Assembly: GCA_964557575.1 (NCBI GenBank)
Contig: CAZLBC010000039.1
Span: 1-40,714, forward strand
DNA: 40,714 nucleotides
Source: CAZLBC01 sp964557575
GTDB lineage: Bacteria; Planctomycetota; Phycisphaerae; SM23-33
Direction: 5' to 3'
Shown: one piece after another, positions 24,756 to 32,794 of the stretch
Layout: every line of letters starts with the position of its first letter
Position numbering within the stretch: position 1 is the first letter of the stretch
The notes under the pieces: generated by a model
What the model saw: the letters and a program-made list of their open reading frames with translations, nothing else
Told to the model about the DNA's origin: nothing
The model's database searches: none
Made by a program: the position numbers and the translations under genes

Positions 24756-26729
24756 ATGGATAGCCCTTACTCGAAACGTGCTAACGGGAGAACTGTCCTC
24801 GCCGTCGTCGCGGCGATAACCGTATTCATCGCGGCTGTCGTGATCGTGATCATTGTCGTCTTCCGGCCGTTTTCGGACGCGGCAGCGCCGCGGCCGGCCG
24901 CACCCCGCGCGGGCGACACGCACCGGGAGACCGCCGGGACGCGGGCCCTGGCGGAACTGGAGCGGCTGACCGAGAAAGTGCCCGGCTTTAAGCCGGTCCG
25001 GATAGCCGGGCGGCCCGGCGAGGTTCGCCTGACCCCGGACCGGTCGCTGACCGTCGACGACCTCCGCGGCGTGCCGCTGGACGACGACCCGCCCGTCCTC
25101 GGTCCGGCCCCGGCATACGATCCGCGGATGGCCGACACGTTCGCCCCCGGCGAGGCCCCCTACGCGGCGGAAGGCATCGCGCCGTTCCGGTTCCGGTTTT
25201 TCAACTGCGAGTTCAACTACGGCGGCTGGCACACCTTCACCATGGCCGACTACGCCGCGACGCGGGGCTTCAACATCATCTATCCCTACACCCGTAAGAC
25301 GACCGAGGGCAGACACCTCCCGGCGGGAACCCGGTGGCTGACGTGGGGCGGATTCGTCAGCTGGCATCGCTGGTTCACGGATCACGACCTGCCCGACGGA
25401 CGGTACGACCTGCTGGCCGACCGCGACCTGGTCGCCGAGCACCTGGCCGCAAAGCGGTTCGCCCGGGACCCCGGCGGCGAGCGTATCAAGACCCACGGCG
25501 ATCTGCTCATGATCGACCAGGAACACCCGGTTCTTTCCCCGGATAAGCTCCGGGCGCAGGAGTGGTACCCGCGCGGCGCGCCGGCCGCACGGCGGAAAGC
25601 ATTCGAACAAACATACTACGACGGCTACGCGAAGACCTATATTTCGTCGGCGAGGGCGGCCCGGGAGGAAGGCTGGGAGAACATCTCCATCTACGGGTGG
25701 TATCCCTGGGGCCGCACCTGGGGCGGCCTGGAGAAAACGACCGCCGAGCCGGGAACCGACTTCGCCTGGAACGCCTTCGGCAGGCGGATCTTCGCGGACA
25801 TCGACATCGTCAACAACTCCGTCTACTGCTTCTACTGGCATCCCGGAAATGTCGCCTACACGCTCGCCAACATCGACATGAACATCCGCATGACGGGCAA
25901 CCGCAAGCCGGTCCGGCCCTACTACTGGACGCTCCTGCACGGGGGCGGGGGCGGCTGGCGGTGGTGGGAGCGCCAGCCGGTGGCCGACGAGGAGAAGCGG
26001 GCCATGATCGCGATGGGGTTCTTCACCGGGTTCGACGGGTTCGTGACCTGGAACTGGTCCGGCACCGGCAACCACCACCGCCCCGCCCTGCGCCGGAAGG
26101 TGAAGGCCCGGGATCCGGCGCCGGGTGCGGCGAAGCACCGGTGGGAAACCAGCGACGTCATGGTCGCCGACGGATTCCGCTGCGCCGCGGAGGACGGGAC
26201 ACCGCGCCGGTTCGAGCGGTACGACGCCCTGCACGTGGTATCGGTCGACGACGAGACCGGAACGGCGCGGTTCCAGCTCATCGACAAAAAGGCCGGCGGG
26301 AAGAACAACCACGGGGTGGGCGCGGGATACCCCGTCTACCGGATGCCGGCCGCGGCACTGAAAAAGCACCTCCGGGCGAAATCGGCGCCGGTGGCGGCCA
26401 TGATCGAGGGCATGGCCCTGGTCAAGCCGATTGAGTACCTCCTGCGGCACGGGGAGGTCGAAATCGACGTGCCGGCGCAGAAGCAGTTCGGCCGGCGTCT
26501 GCCGGTCGTCCGCCGCGTGCGGCTGGGGGCCGTCCACGTCCTGGTCACGTACGACCCCAACGTCATATACGGCTCGCGCCCGGAGGGAGAAAAGACCCCG
26601 CCGGCGGACGGCGCGCCGCGGGAAATCGTCCTGGAGGACTTCGGCGGCGTCGCGGGCCGGACGCTGCGCATACCCGCCGACGAGCACACCCGCCTGTTTG
26701 TCGTCCTCGAAGAAGCGGAAGCACAATAA
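24756..26729 (+). CDS. Membrane-anchored protein of unknown function, possibly TIM-barrel glycosidase-like
   Basis: 657 residues. One transmembrane helix at about 14-37 follows a short basic start (SPYSKRANGR), giving an N-in, C-out anchor, so the bulk is in the periplasm. After a proline/alanine linker the main domain (about 145-460) is rich in aromatic residues: FFNCEFNYGGWHTFTMADYA, HGDLLMIDQEHP, ISIYGWYPWGRTWGG, VYCFYWHPGN, GFDGFVTWNWSGTGN. The alternation of strand-like and helix-like stretches suggests a TIM barrel like those in glycosidase-type proteins. A beta-rich C-domain follows. I do not recognise the family and no catalytic pair is certain. A single-gene unit facing the PhoD operon. 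Confidence 0.75.
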   Translation: MDSPYSKRANGRTVLAVVAAITVFIAAVVIVIIVVFRPFSDAAAPRPAAPRAGDTHRETAGTRALAELERLTEKVPGFKPVRIAGRPGEVRLTPDRSLTVDDLRGVPLDDDPPVLGPAPAYDPRMADTFAPGEAPYAAEGIAPFRFRFFNCEFNYGGWHTFTMADYAATRGFNIIYPYTRKTTEGRHLPAGTRWLTWGGFVSWHRWFTDHDLPDGRYDLLADRDLVAEHLAAKRFARDPGGERIKTHGDLLMIDQEHPVLSPDKLRAQEWYPRGAPAARRKAFEQTYYDGYAKTYISSARAAREEGWENISIYGWYPWGRTWGGLEKTTAEPGTDFAWNAFGRRIFADIDIVNNSVYCFYWHPGNVAYTLANIDMNIRMTGNRKPVRPYYWTLLHGGGGGWRWWERQPVADEEKRAMIAMGFFTGFDGFVTWNWSGTGNHHRPALRRKVKARDPAPGAAKHRWETSDVMVADGFRCAAEDGTPRRFERYDALHVVSVDDETGTARFQLIDKKAGGKNNHGVGAGYPVYRMPAAALKKHLRAKSAPVAAMIEGMALVKPIEYLLRHGEVEIDVPAQKQFGRRLPVVRRVRLGAVHVLVTYDPNVIYGSRPEGEKTPPADGAPREIVLEDFGGVAGRTLRIPADEHTRLFVVLEEAEAQ

Positions 26730-26730
26730 T

Positions 26731-26767
26731 GCGCGGCCACCGTCCGCGCAGCGCGGCTCCTATTTTT
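26731..26767 (+). terminator. Intrinsic terminator between convergent genes
   Basis: GCGCGG (26731-26736) can pair with CCGCGC (26744-26749), which can alternatively pair with GCGCGG (26751-26756). TATTTTT follows at 26761-26767. It lies 1 nt after the stop at 26729. On the minus strand it would fall at the 3' end of the PhoD-like gene. Confidence 0.45.
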
Positions 26768-28574
26768 CATTGACCGCCGCCGGATGCGCCGTGACGCTTT
26801 CGGCGTAGACCAGCCGGCCGGTGTACCCGTCGTACCAGGCCGCGACGACCTGCGGGACGTCGTAGGCGACCCACTGGAGCCCGACGCCGTCCGGGCGGGC
26901 CGTCTTCAGGACGTTGTTGACCCGGACGATGCAGTAGTAGGTGGAGTGGAGGCGGGAGTAGTGGACGTCGTTGGGGAAGCCCGCCACCCACCTGACCAGG
27001 ACCCGCCGGCCCTCGTGGGTGAACGGCCCGCCCCGCGGCATGTTGCCGAGCGTCCCGATCGGGTGCGCGTTGGAATTCAGGGGGCCGGCCATGAATTCCC
27101 ACACGTTGTCGGTGACGCGGACGGAGGCGGAATTGTGGACGTCCCCGGTGATGAAGATCACCGGCACCGCCAGTTCGTCGAGGGCCGCCAGCATCCGCTC
27201 CCGCTCGTGGACGAACCCGGGGAACCCGTCGCCCTTCGACCGCGTGCCCTTCGACGGGTTGACGTGGTAGGCGCTGTGGGGAATCACGCAGCCGGTGCTG
27301 GAAACGATGAAAATGAAATCGGCCTTCGTGTTCTTCGCGCCCGACAGCAGCCAGTCCAGTTGGGTCTTGCCCAGGAGAAACTGCGCCGGCGACCGGATCT
27401 TCTTCGGGCTGAACGACGACCGCTCGCCCCGGGTGTCGACCACGAAGAAATGCGCGTTGGCCACGACGAAATCGTAGTAGTGGTGGGTGCCGATCGAGTA
27501 CCGGATCTCGCCCCCAACCCGAAAGGCGGGGCGGACCCTGAGCCGGTGCTTGTCGAGGACCGCAACCAGCCCGTAGACCCCCCGCCCCGGGCCGCCGTCC
27601 GTCCCGGCCAGGATGGTCGAGACTTGCGCGGGGTCAAGCCCGGAGAAGTCCGCGTCCCGGTCTTCCAGGACATCGCTCCCCTTCTGAACACGGGCCCGGC
27701 CGAAGCGCAGAACGCCGCGGTGATCCGGCCGGTAGTTCGCCCACCCGGCGTACTCGTACCAGCCCTTCAGCTGCACGTCCCGGGCGTAGACCCGCCTGCC
27801 GCCCCGGAAACCGACCTCCCCCGCCCCGAAGAGGTTGTCGTGCACCTCGTGGTCGTCGTACATGAACAGCCACGGGACGTTCCGCTGCAGCGCCCGCATC
27901 GACCGCCCCCGCTCCAGGTAGAGCCGGTAGTTCGCCCGGACGCCGTCGAGGGTGCCGTCCCGTTTCTCCTCGTAGGTGTAGTCGCCGTTCATGACATGGA
28001 ACCGGATCTCGTCGCGGTGCTTCCGGTAGAGGGCGGCGAACGCGGCCGCGTCGTGGTACTGCCCGCCGCTGCGCTTCGCGTCCTGGCACCCGCCGCAGCC
28101 GATCGAGAAGCAGATATTGAACAGGCCGTCGGGATTGTGTTTGCCCCGACAGGTTTCGGCATCCGGGAGGGTCCTGAACGACGGCCAGGGTGCCGCGAAG
28201 CCGGTCCGGATATCGGCGAGCCGGCCGTCGATCCGTATGCCGTAGTAGTAGCGCGTGTCCGCCGCGAGTCCCGCGAGGTCCACCGTGCCGGTGTTGTCGT
28301 CGTCCGCGGCGGTTTCGCCGTCGACGGCGGGCGTCTCGGCGTCCAGCGGCAGGCGGCGGGCATAGTGGACGCGAAACGCGCACGGCTTCTCCGTCCGCAC
28401 CCACACCCGCACGCCGTGCGCCGCCGGCCTGCCGATGATCGGGCCGTGCGTCAGGCCGACCGTCGGCGCGGGACGGACGTGGTTGGCGACCGGGTCCGGC
28501 CAGCGGTCGCCGGCCGCCGCACCGGCCGGGCCGAAACCGAGTACCGTCGCGATCAGCAGGTATCGTATGCGCAT
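26760..28574 (-). CDS. PhoD-like phosphodiesterase / alkaline phosphatase D family protein
   Basis: 604 residues; the ATG at 28574 follows GGGAGG. Signal peptide to about residue 21. Residues about 30-140 form the N-terminal Fn3-like domain of the PhoD family (GLTHGPIIGRPAAHGVRVWV, DTRYYYGIRIDG). The metallophosphatase core shows NGDYTYE (196-202), MYDDHEVHDN (238-247) and ITGDVHNSAS for metal binding. An unusual inserted segment with cysteines (FSIGCGGCQDAKRSGG, about 157-171) stands at the start of the core. It probably hydrolyses phosphate mono- or diesters outside the cytoplasm. It is the second gene of an operon, 26 nt after the BNR sialidase gene, so the two may act on the same phosphorylated or sialylated polymer (inference). 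Confidence 0.88.
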   Translation of the reverse strand: MRIRYLLIATVLGFGPAGAAAGDRWPDPVANHVRPAPTVGLTHGPIIGRPAAHGVRVWVRTEKPCAFRVHYARRLPLDAETPAVDGETAADDDNTGTVDLAGLAADTRYYYGIRIDGRLADIRTGFAAPWPSFRTLPDAETCRGKHNPDGLFNICFSIGCGGCQDAKRSGGQYHDAAAFAALYRKHRDEIRFHVMNGDYTYEEKRDGTLDGVRANYRLYLERGRSMRALQRNVPWLFMYDDHEVHDNLFGAGEVGFRGGRRVYARDVQLKGWYEYAGWANYRPDHRGVLRFGRARVQKGSDVLEDRDADFSGLDPAQVSTILAGTDGGPGRGVYGLVAVLDKHRLRVRPAFRVGGEIRYSIGTHHYYDFVVANAHFFVVDTRGERSSFSPKKIRSPAQFLLGKTQLDWLLSGAKNTKADFIFIVSSTGCVIPHSAYHVNPSKGTRSKGDGFPGFVHERERMLAALDELAVPVIFITGDVHNSASVRVTDNVWEFMAGPLNSNAHPIGTLGNMPRGGPFTHEGRRVLVRWVAGFPNDVHYSRLHSTYYCIVRVNNVLKTARPDGVGLQWVAYDVPQVVAAWYDGYTGRLVYAESVTAHPAAVNEK

Positions 28575-28600
28575 GGCTGTCCTCCCGGCGTTCGTGCCGT

Positions 28601-30325
28601 TTATCGGTTGTTGTCCGCCGGCGGTCCGGCGTTGTGGTTACCGACGGCCGCCGAAATACGCAGCGGTTTGCCGTAAAGCCGCAGCCGCTTTACGGCAGCG
28701 TCGACGCGGATCGTCCCGGTGCCGGACACGTCTCCCGGGCTCGCGGCGTACCGCCCCCAGCCGCGGGGCCGGTGTTCGCCCCCGTCGCAAATCCGGCCGC
28801 CGGCGACGAAGGCGACGATCCGCGGCCCGTCGTCGACGATCGCGCAGACGTGGCGGGGGCCGCCGGGGCCGACCATCCCGGGATCGCCGGTCCAGGAAAC
28901 GCTGTTGTTCCCGTCGTTCAGCGTGATCGATACCGCCCCGCCGTCGGTCGCGACCAGGGCGAGGCCCCGGCCCTTCCCGTCGCGGGTGTCGGCGATCACC
29001 CGGCCCGGCGGCAGGTCGCCGTCTATCCAGCAATCCACGGCGATGCCGCCGGCCGCGGCCACGTCGAGGGGACCGGGCAGCCGCGATGCGCCGGGACCGG
29101 CGGCGAGGAGCAGCCCGTCCCGCGCGACCGTTTCGACCGTGCCCTGGCTCCAGAGACCCGCCAGCAGCGCCGGGTCGATCTCGTGGACCCGGGCGACGGT
29201 CTTCTGGGTCTCGGTGACCCAGTACCGGCCGTCCTGCTCGACCAGGTCCGGGTAGCTCATCCGGACCTTGGGGTCCCGGTGGTAGAGGAGGATCTCCGGC
29301 TCCGACCAGTGGATCGTCCCGTCTTTCTCGACCCCGCCGGAAATCCAGGCCGGGTTGCGTCCCCGGTAACCGTGCCCCCCGTTGAGGTGATACCAGAAAA
29401 GGTACCGGCCGTTCTTCGTCTTCCAGAGCTTGGGACAGGCCCGCGGCTGCTTGATCCGCCGCCCGCCGGGCCGGTAGGTCATGGGCGCGGGATCGGCCCA
29501 GGTCTCTCCGGCGTCCGTGCTGCGGGTATGACAGGGATACCCCTTCGTGGTGCGGTAGACGCAGTAGAGCCGGCCGGGCCCGAGCGGGACCAGGTTGTGT
29601 TCCTCCTGGACCGACCCGAACGCCGCGCCGCGGATGCCGCGGTCGCCCGCCGGCAGGAGCCGCCAGCGGACGGCGGCGGGATCCCGCGCGGAGAGGAGGT
29701 TGTCGGAACGGTACACCCACCCCTCGCCGTCCTTCAGGAAGTAGCGGCCGAGCTTGGTGAACGCGAAGTACACCGCGGTGCCGGCGACCGACGGTTTGTC
29801 GATGCCCCAGAACATCTGGACGGGCCTCCCGCCGGGCGCCTTTCGGGGATTGTCGCGGTCGCAGGCCGTGATCCGCATCGGTATCCGCCGGCGCGGCGAC
29901 CAGGTCCTGCCGCCGTCGTCGGAATAGCGGAAGCAGTACCACCCGTGGACGTCGTTCCTGCCGAGATCGATCCGGTCCCCGTTCCAGGTGTAGAAGACGT
30001 ACACCCGCCCGGCCGGCGTCACCAGGGGGCAGGCCCAGGAGGCGGCGGGGCCGTCGGCGGGTTCGATATCGATGAGCGGCGACCAGGTCTTCCCCCGGTC
30101 GGCGCTGATCGCCGCCGCGATGTGCTGTCCGCCGTGGCCTTCCTTGCCCGGCCCCGTCGTCAGCGTGCAGAGCCAGTTGCCGTCGCCGGTGACCACGATG
30201 TACGGCTGGTCGCAGTACCCCTGGTCGGGGATGCGGCGGCCGGTCTCGATATCACGGCGGTCGGTCCCGCCGGCGGCCGCGGCGGCGGTTAACAGCACCG
30301 CAAGGGAGGGGATTCGAAAAACCAT
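28601..30325 (-). CDS. BNR-repeat sialidase-like exo-glycosidase with C-terminal LamG-like domain
   Basis: 574 residues from the ATG at 30325; the open frame extends 14 codons upstream but those cross the promoter box. Signal peptide to about residue 20. The propeller carries Asp-box motifs SADRGKTW (74-81), SDDGGRTW (135-142) and STDAGETW, with GRRIPDQGYCDQPYI near the start resembling the sialidase R-I-P region. DLVEQDGRYWVTETQK lies at the propeller end. Residues about 420-560 form a concanavalin/LamG-like domain (GIAVDCWIDGDLPPGRVIAD, GLALVATDGGAVSITLNDG). Family members cleave sialic acids or other terminal sugars; substrate not determinable. First gene of the operon with the PhoD-like protein. 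Confidence 0.85.
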   Translation of the reverse strand: MVFRIPSLAVLLTAAAAAGGTDRRDIETGRRIPDQGYCDQPYIVVTGDGNWLCTLTTGPGKEGHGGQHIAAAISADRGKTWSPLIDIEPADGPAASWACPLVTPAGRVYVFYTWNGDRIDLGRNDVHGWYCFRYSDDGGRTWSPRRRIPMRITACDRDNPRKAPGGRPVQMFWGIDKPSVAGTAVYFAFTKLGRYFLKDGEGWVYRSDNLLSARDPAAVRWRLLPAGDRGIRGAAFGSVQEEHNLVPLGPGRLYCVYRTTKGYPCHTRSTDAGETWADPAPMTYRPGGRRIKQPRACPKLWKTKNGRYLFWYHLNGGHGYRGRNPAWISGGVEKDGTIHWSEPEILLYHRDPKVRMSYPDLVEQDGRYWVTETQKTVARVHEIDPALLAGLWSQGTVETVARDGLLLAAGPGASRLPGPLDVAAAGGIAVDCWIDGDLPPGRVIADTRDGKGRGLALVATDGGAVSITLNDGNNSVSWTGDPGMVGPGGPRHVCAIVDDGPRIVAFVAGGRICDGGEHRPRGWGRYAASPGDVSGTGTIRVDAAVKRLRLYGKPLRISAAVGNHNAGPPADNNR

Positions 30326-30349
30326 GTCGTCAGCGCTCCGTGAACGTGG

Positions 30350-30355
30350 AATATA
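30350..30355 (-). promoter_or_regulatory. Candidate -10 box TATATT for the sialidase-PhoD operon
   Basis: Minus strand reads CATGGTATATTCCACG; the box ends 24 nt before the ATG at 30325. It supports the start at 30325 over the longer open frame, whose first codon (30367) would be upstream of transcription. Confidence 0.4.
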
Positions 30356-30455
30356 CCATGTTCCCACACGCCGGCGGCGGTATCAAGGGGGGTGACCCGG
30401 CGGGACGGCACGAAAAGCAAACGCACCCGGCGATGATACGATCGCGCTGATCCCC

Positions 30456-31091
30456 TTAATCAACCAGGTCGGCAAGCCGCTGCCGCAGGATGCGCCGGGC
30501 CTCGTGGAGCCGGCTCTTGACCGTCCCCGCGGGGATGCCCAGCACCCCGGCGATCTCGCGGTACTTCATATCCTCCATGTCCCGGAGGACCACCACCGCC
30601 CTGAGCTGAGGATCGAGGGCATCGACGGCCGCCGCCACCAGCCGCGCTGCCTCCGCGTCCGCGACGGCACGGTCGGGGGCCGTTTCCGCGGGGCCGGGAA
30701 TCCGCTCCGGCCGCCGCGAACCGCCGCGGACCGTGTCGTCGCCCGGGCCGAAGAGAGACACCGTCCTGGTCTTTGCCGCCTTCCGGCAGCGAGTCAGGGC
30801 CCGGTTGACGGCGATGCGGAACAGCCAGGTGTAGAAACTGCTCCCGCCGCGAAAGGCGGCGAGCTTTTCGTACGCCGTCAGAAAGGCCTCCTGGGCGATC
30901 TCCTCGGCGTCGTCCCTGCTGCGACAGATGCGCAGCACGGCATTGAACACGCGGTCCCGGTACCGCGTGACCAGGCAGGAAAACGCCTCGGGGGCCCCGC
31001 CGAGGCACCGGCGGATCAGCTCGTCCTCCGGCGGCGCGGGGGCCGCGGGGGCGGGTGCATCCGTCAATGGCTCTTGCAGTACCGTCGTCAC
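30456..31091 (-). CDS. ECF (extracytoplasmic function) RNA polymerase sigma factor
   Basis: 211 residues from a GTG at 31091. An ATG at 31193 opens the same frame, but a TAGAAT box lies between, so the GTG is preferred although its ribosome site is weak. Sigma-2 region: FNAVLRICRSRDDAEEIAQE, then LTAYEKLAAFRG and WLFRIAVNRAL. Sigma-4 region: LDPQLRAVVVLRDMEDMKYR then EIAGVLGIPAGTVKSRLHEA, a helix-turn-helix. The N-terminal extension is Pro/Ala-rich (DAPAPAAPAPP). The linker is long and polar (about 110-150). No anti-sigma gene is adjacent: upstream lies the GH5-like gene, downstream the sialidase operon promoter. It is the only transcription regulator in the window and could control neighbouring hydrolase genes, but that is inference. 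Confidence 0.92.
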   Translation of the reverse strand: MTTVLQEPLTDAPAPAAPAPPEDELIRRCLGGAPEAFSCLVTRYRDRVFNAVLRICRSRDDAEEIAQEAFLTAYEKLAAFRGGSSFYTWLFRIAVNRALTRCRKAAKTRTVSLFGPGDDTVRGGSRRPERIPGPAETAPDRAVADAEAARLVAAAVDALDPQLRAVVVLRDMEDMKYREIAGVLGIPAGTVKSRLHEARRILRQRLADLVD

Positions 31092-31146
31092 GTCTCGATC
31101 CCGAACAAGGGGTTCCGAAAGAGAGCAGGTCTCTCCTTCACCCCCT

Positions 31147-31193
31147 ATTCTACGTGACGGGAGTACCGATCCCCTGTAACAAGTGTGTAACAA
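31147..31193 (-). promoter_or_regulatory. ECF sigma gene promoter region with direct repeats
   Basis: Minus strand TAGAAT at 31152-31147 is a likely -10 box. Upstream, TTGTTACA occurs twice with 11-bp spacing (31193-31186 and 31182-31175), about one helix turn, which is typical of a regulator binding site or tandem -35-like elements. The repeat lies between the stop of the GH5-like gene (31210) and the sigma gene. Confidence 0.45.
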
Positions 31194-31209
31194 CTCCGCG
31201 GCGGCACCG

Positions 31210-32646
31210 TCAGCGGGTCACCCTGATCACGATCGACCGCCTGAACGCCGGGAGCGGCACGGTCGTGCCCGCGGCGGCCGCATCCGTCCGGCGGTCTTCC
31301 CAGGGATCGTAGACCCGCGCCGATCCCGTGCCGTCCCACCCTGTCTTCCCGAGGTCGATTGTCAGGCCTGTCATCTGCGCGGGCGGCCGCCCTTCCTTCA
31401 GCTCGGTCCGCCAGTCGCCGGCCGCATCGCGGCACCAGGCCAGCAGCGTCTTCCGGCCCGCCAGGACGTAGACCCGCAGCCGCGGGTGGTCGATCGTCGC
31501 CGGGGCGAACCGCTCGGCCGGGGGATCGATCCCCTTGACGGCCGCCGCGAAACGGGCAAAGTGCCACCACAGGCCGTTGGCGTCGACGTATTTTCCCCAG
31601 TGCCAGTTCTGGCCGGTCCCCGCCGCGCCCGCGAAGAACGGGGCGAAGATCACGTCGTGGAGGATGATCCCGTCGGTATCCTTCTTGTACAGCTTGAAGG
31701 GGCCCGTGTGACGCGGCTGCACCGCGCCGCTCTCGGCCAGGATGATCGGCGTGCCCGGCTTCATGTCCCGCAGTTCGCGGACCGCGCCGGCGGCCAGCAC
31801 GTCGACCGGCCCGCGGCATACCTTCAGCCGGGCCCCGCAATCCAGGTAGCGGTGGACCTGCGCGACGTCGTTGGCCTCCAGCGCAACCAGCCATCGATAC
31901 TGCTCCCGGTTGCCGTCCCGGTCGAAGCTGCCGAGGGACTGCATGGCCAGGTTGTCCGGGAAGAGCCGGTGGAGTTCGGCCAGCATGATCCGCGTCCAAT
32001 CCCGGTACTTACCCGAACGGACGGCGTTGACCTCGTTCCAGAGTTCCCAGCCGAAGATCACCGGGTCGGCGCCGTAGCGGTCGGCGTACCACCGCAGCTT
32101 ACCGCGGAACCGGTCACGGCTCGCGGCGCCGGTAAACCAGTCGTCCATCGATGTCGCCGTCCCCCCGCGCGAGACGTGGTGCAGGGCCTTGGTGGCCCAG
32201 GACTTTCTCTTCGCGTAGGGGTCGTCGGGATTGATCTCGCGAAAGTGCTCGATGGTCAGTTTCAGGCGGATCCCGCGGCGGCGGGCAATTTCCAGGAGGC
32301 GGTCGATCCGCCGGGCGACCCGCTCGTCGTAGTCGCCGCACCGTTCGTGCTCGACGTCCCAGAAGCCCGACGACAGCCAGACCCGCGCGAAATTCCCGCC
32401 GTTCTTCGCCAGCGCGTCGAGCCATCTCTCCATCCGCGCCAGGCCTTCCTCTTCCGGCTTCTGCGGCCAGGTGCCGACGATGTTCAGGCCGATGGGGATA
32501 AAGGGCCGCCCGTCGGTCAGCTCGAAGTAGCGGCCGTCGCGGGGGCTGACGCGGACGAAGGGCATCTTGTTTCCCGCCGGCCCTTCACCGCCGGCGGCGA
32601 ACGCGGCGACAAGCGACAGCACGGCGGACAGCGCGGCGTATGTCAT
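31210..32646 (-). CDS. Exported GH5-like (clan GH-A) glycoside hydrolase
   Basis: 478 residues from the ATG at 32646, which has AAAGGACGG upstream; a 14-codon extension to 32688 lacks signal character. The signal peptide is TYAALSAVLSLVAAFAAGG. The TIM barrel runs from FIPIGLNIVGTWPQ through NFARVWLSSGFW (about 85-96) to W203-N-E205 (GWELWNEVNAV), the probable acid/base, and L-A-E305-S-G, the probable nucleophile; spacing of 100 residues fits clan GH-A. A cysteine pair in DVEHERCGDYDE may matter structurally. A C-terminal beta domain (ARVYDPWEDRRTD...) follows. It resembles cellulase/mannanase-type GH5 relatives, but no subfamily can be given. Divergent from the DUF4838 gene. Confidence 0.88.
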   Translation of the reverse strand: MTYAALSAVLSLVAAFAAGGEGPAGNKMPFVRVSPRDGRYFELTDGRPFIPIGLNIVGTWPQKPEEEGLARMERWLDALAKNGGNFARVWLSSGFWDVEHERCGDYDERVARRIDRLLEIARRRGIRLKLTIEHFREINPDDPYAKRKSWATKALHHVSRGGTATSMDDWFTGAASRDRFRGKLRWYADRYGADPVIFGWELWNEVNAVRSGKYRDWTRIMLAELHRLFPDNLAMQSLGSFDRDGNREQYRWLVALEANDVAQVHRYLDCGARLKVCRGPVDVLAAGAVRELRDMKPGTPIILAESGAVQPRHTGPFKLYKKDTDGIILHDVIFAPFFAGAAGTGQNWHWGKYVDANGLWWHFARFAAAVKGIDPPAERFAPATIDHPRLRVYVLAGRKTLLAWCRDAAGDWRTELKEGRPPAQMTGLTIDLGKTGWDGTGSARVYDPWEDRRTDAAAAGTTVPLPAFRRSIVIRVTR

Positions 32647-32707
32647 CGTATCCGTCCTTTCGGTGATCGTCGTTTCGTCCGGCGGCACGACGCCGAACGG
32701 CGGGCCT

Positions 32708-32737
32708 TTAACACAGCCGCGCCGGCGATTATAATCG
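32708..32737. promoter_or_regulatory. Palindromic bidirectional promoter between GH5-like and DUF4838 genes
   Basis: CGATTATAATCG (32726-32737) is a perfect 12-bp palindrome that offers TATAAT on both strands (plus 32730-32735, minus 32734-32729). For the plus strand, TTAACA at 32708-32713 stands 16 nt upstream as a good -35. The minus -35 is weak. The two genes would be co-regulated from a shared core. Confidence 0.55.
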
Positions 32738-32794
32738 ATACCCGGCGCCGCGAAAACGGCGGCGCGATAATGCCAAACGGGAGCAAATGGAAAA

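Noticed and set aside
31092..31193. ATG at 31193 as the start of the ECF sigma gene
   Set aside because: It would lie upstream of the TAGAAT box and read through the direct repeats; the extra residues resemble no sigma-factor N-terminus.
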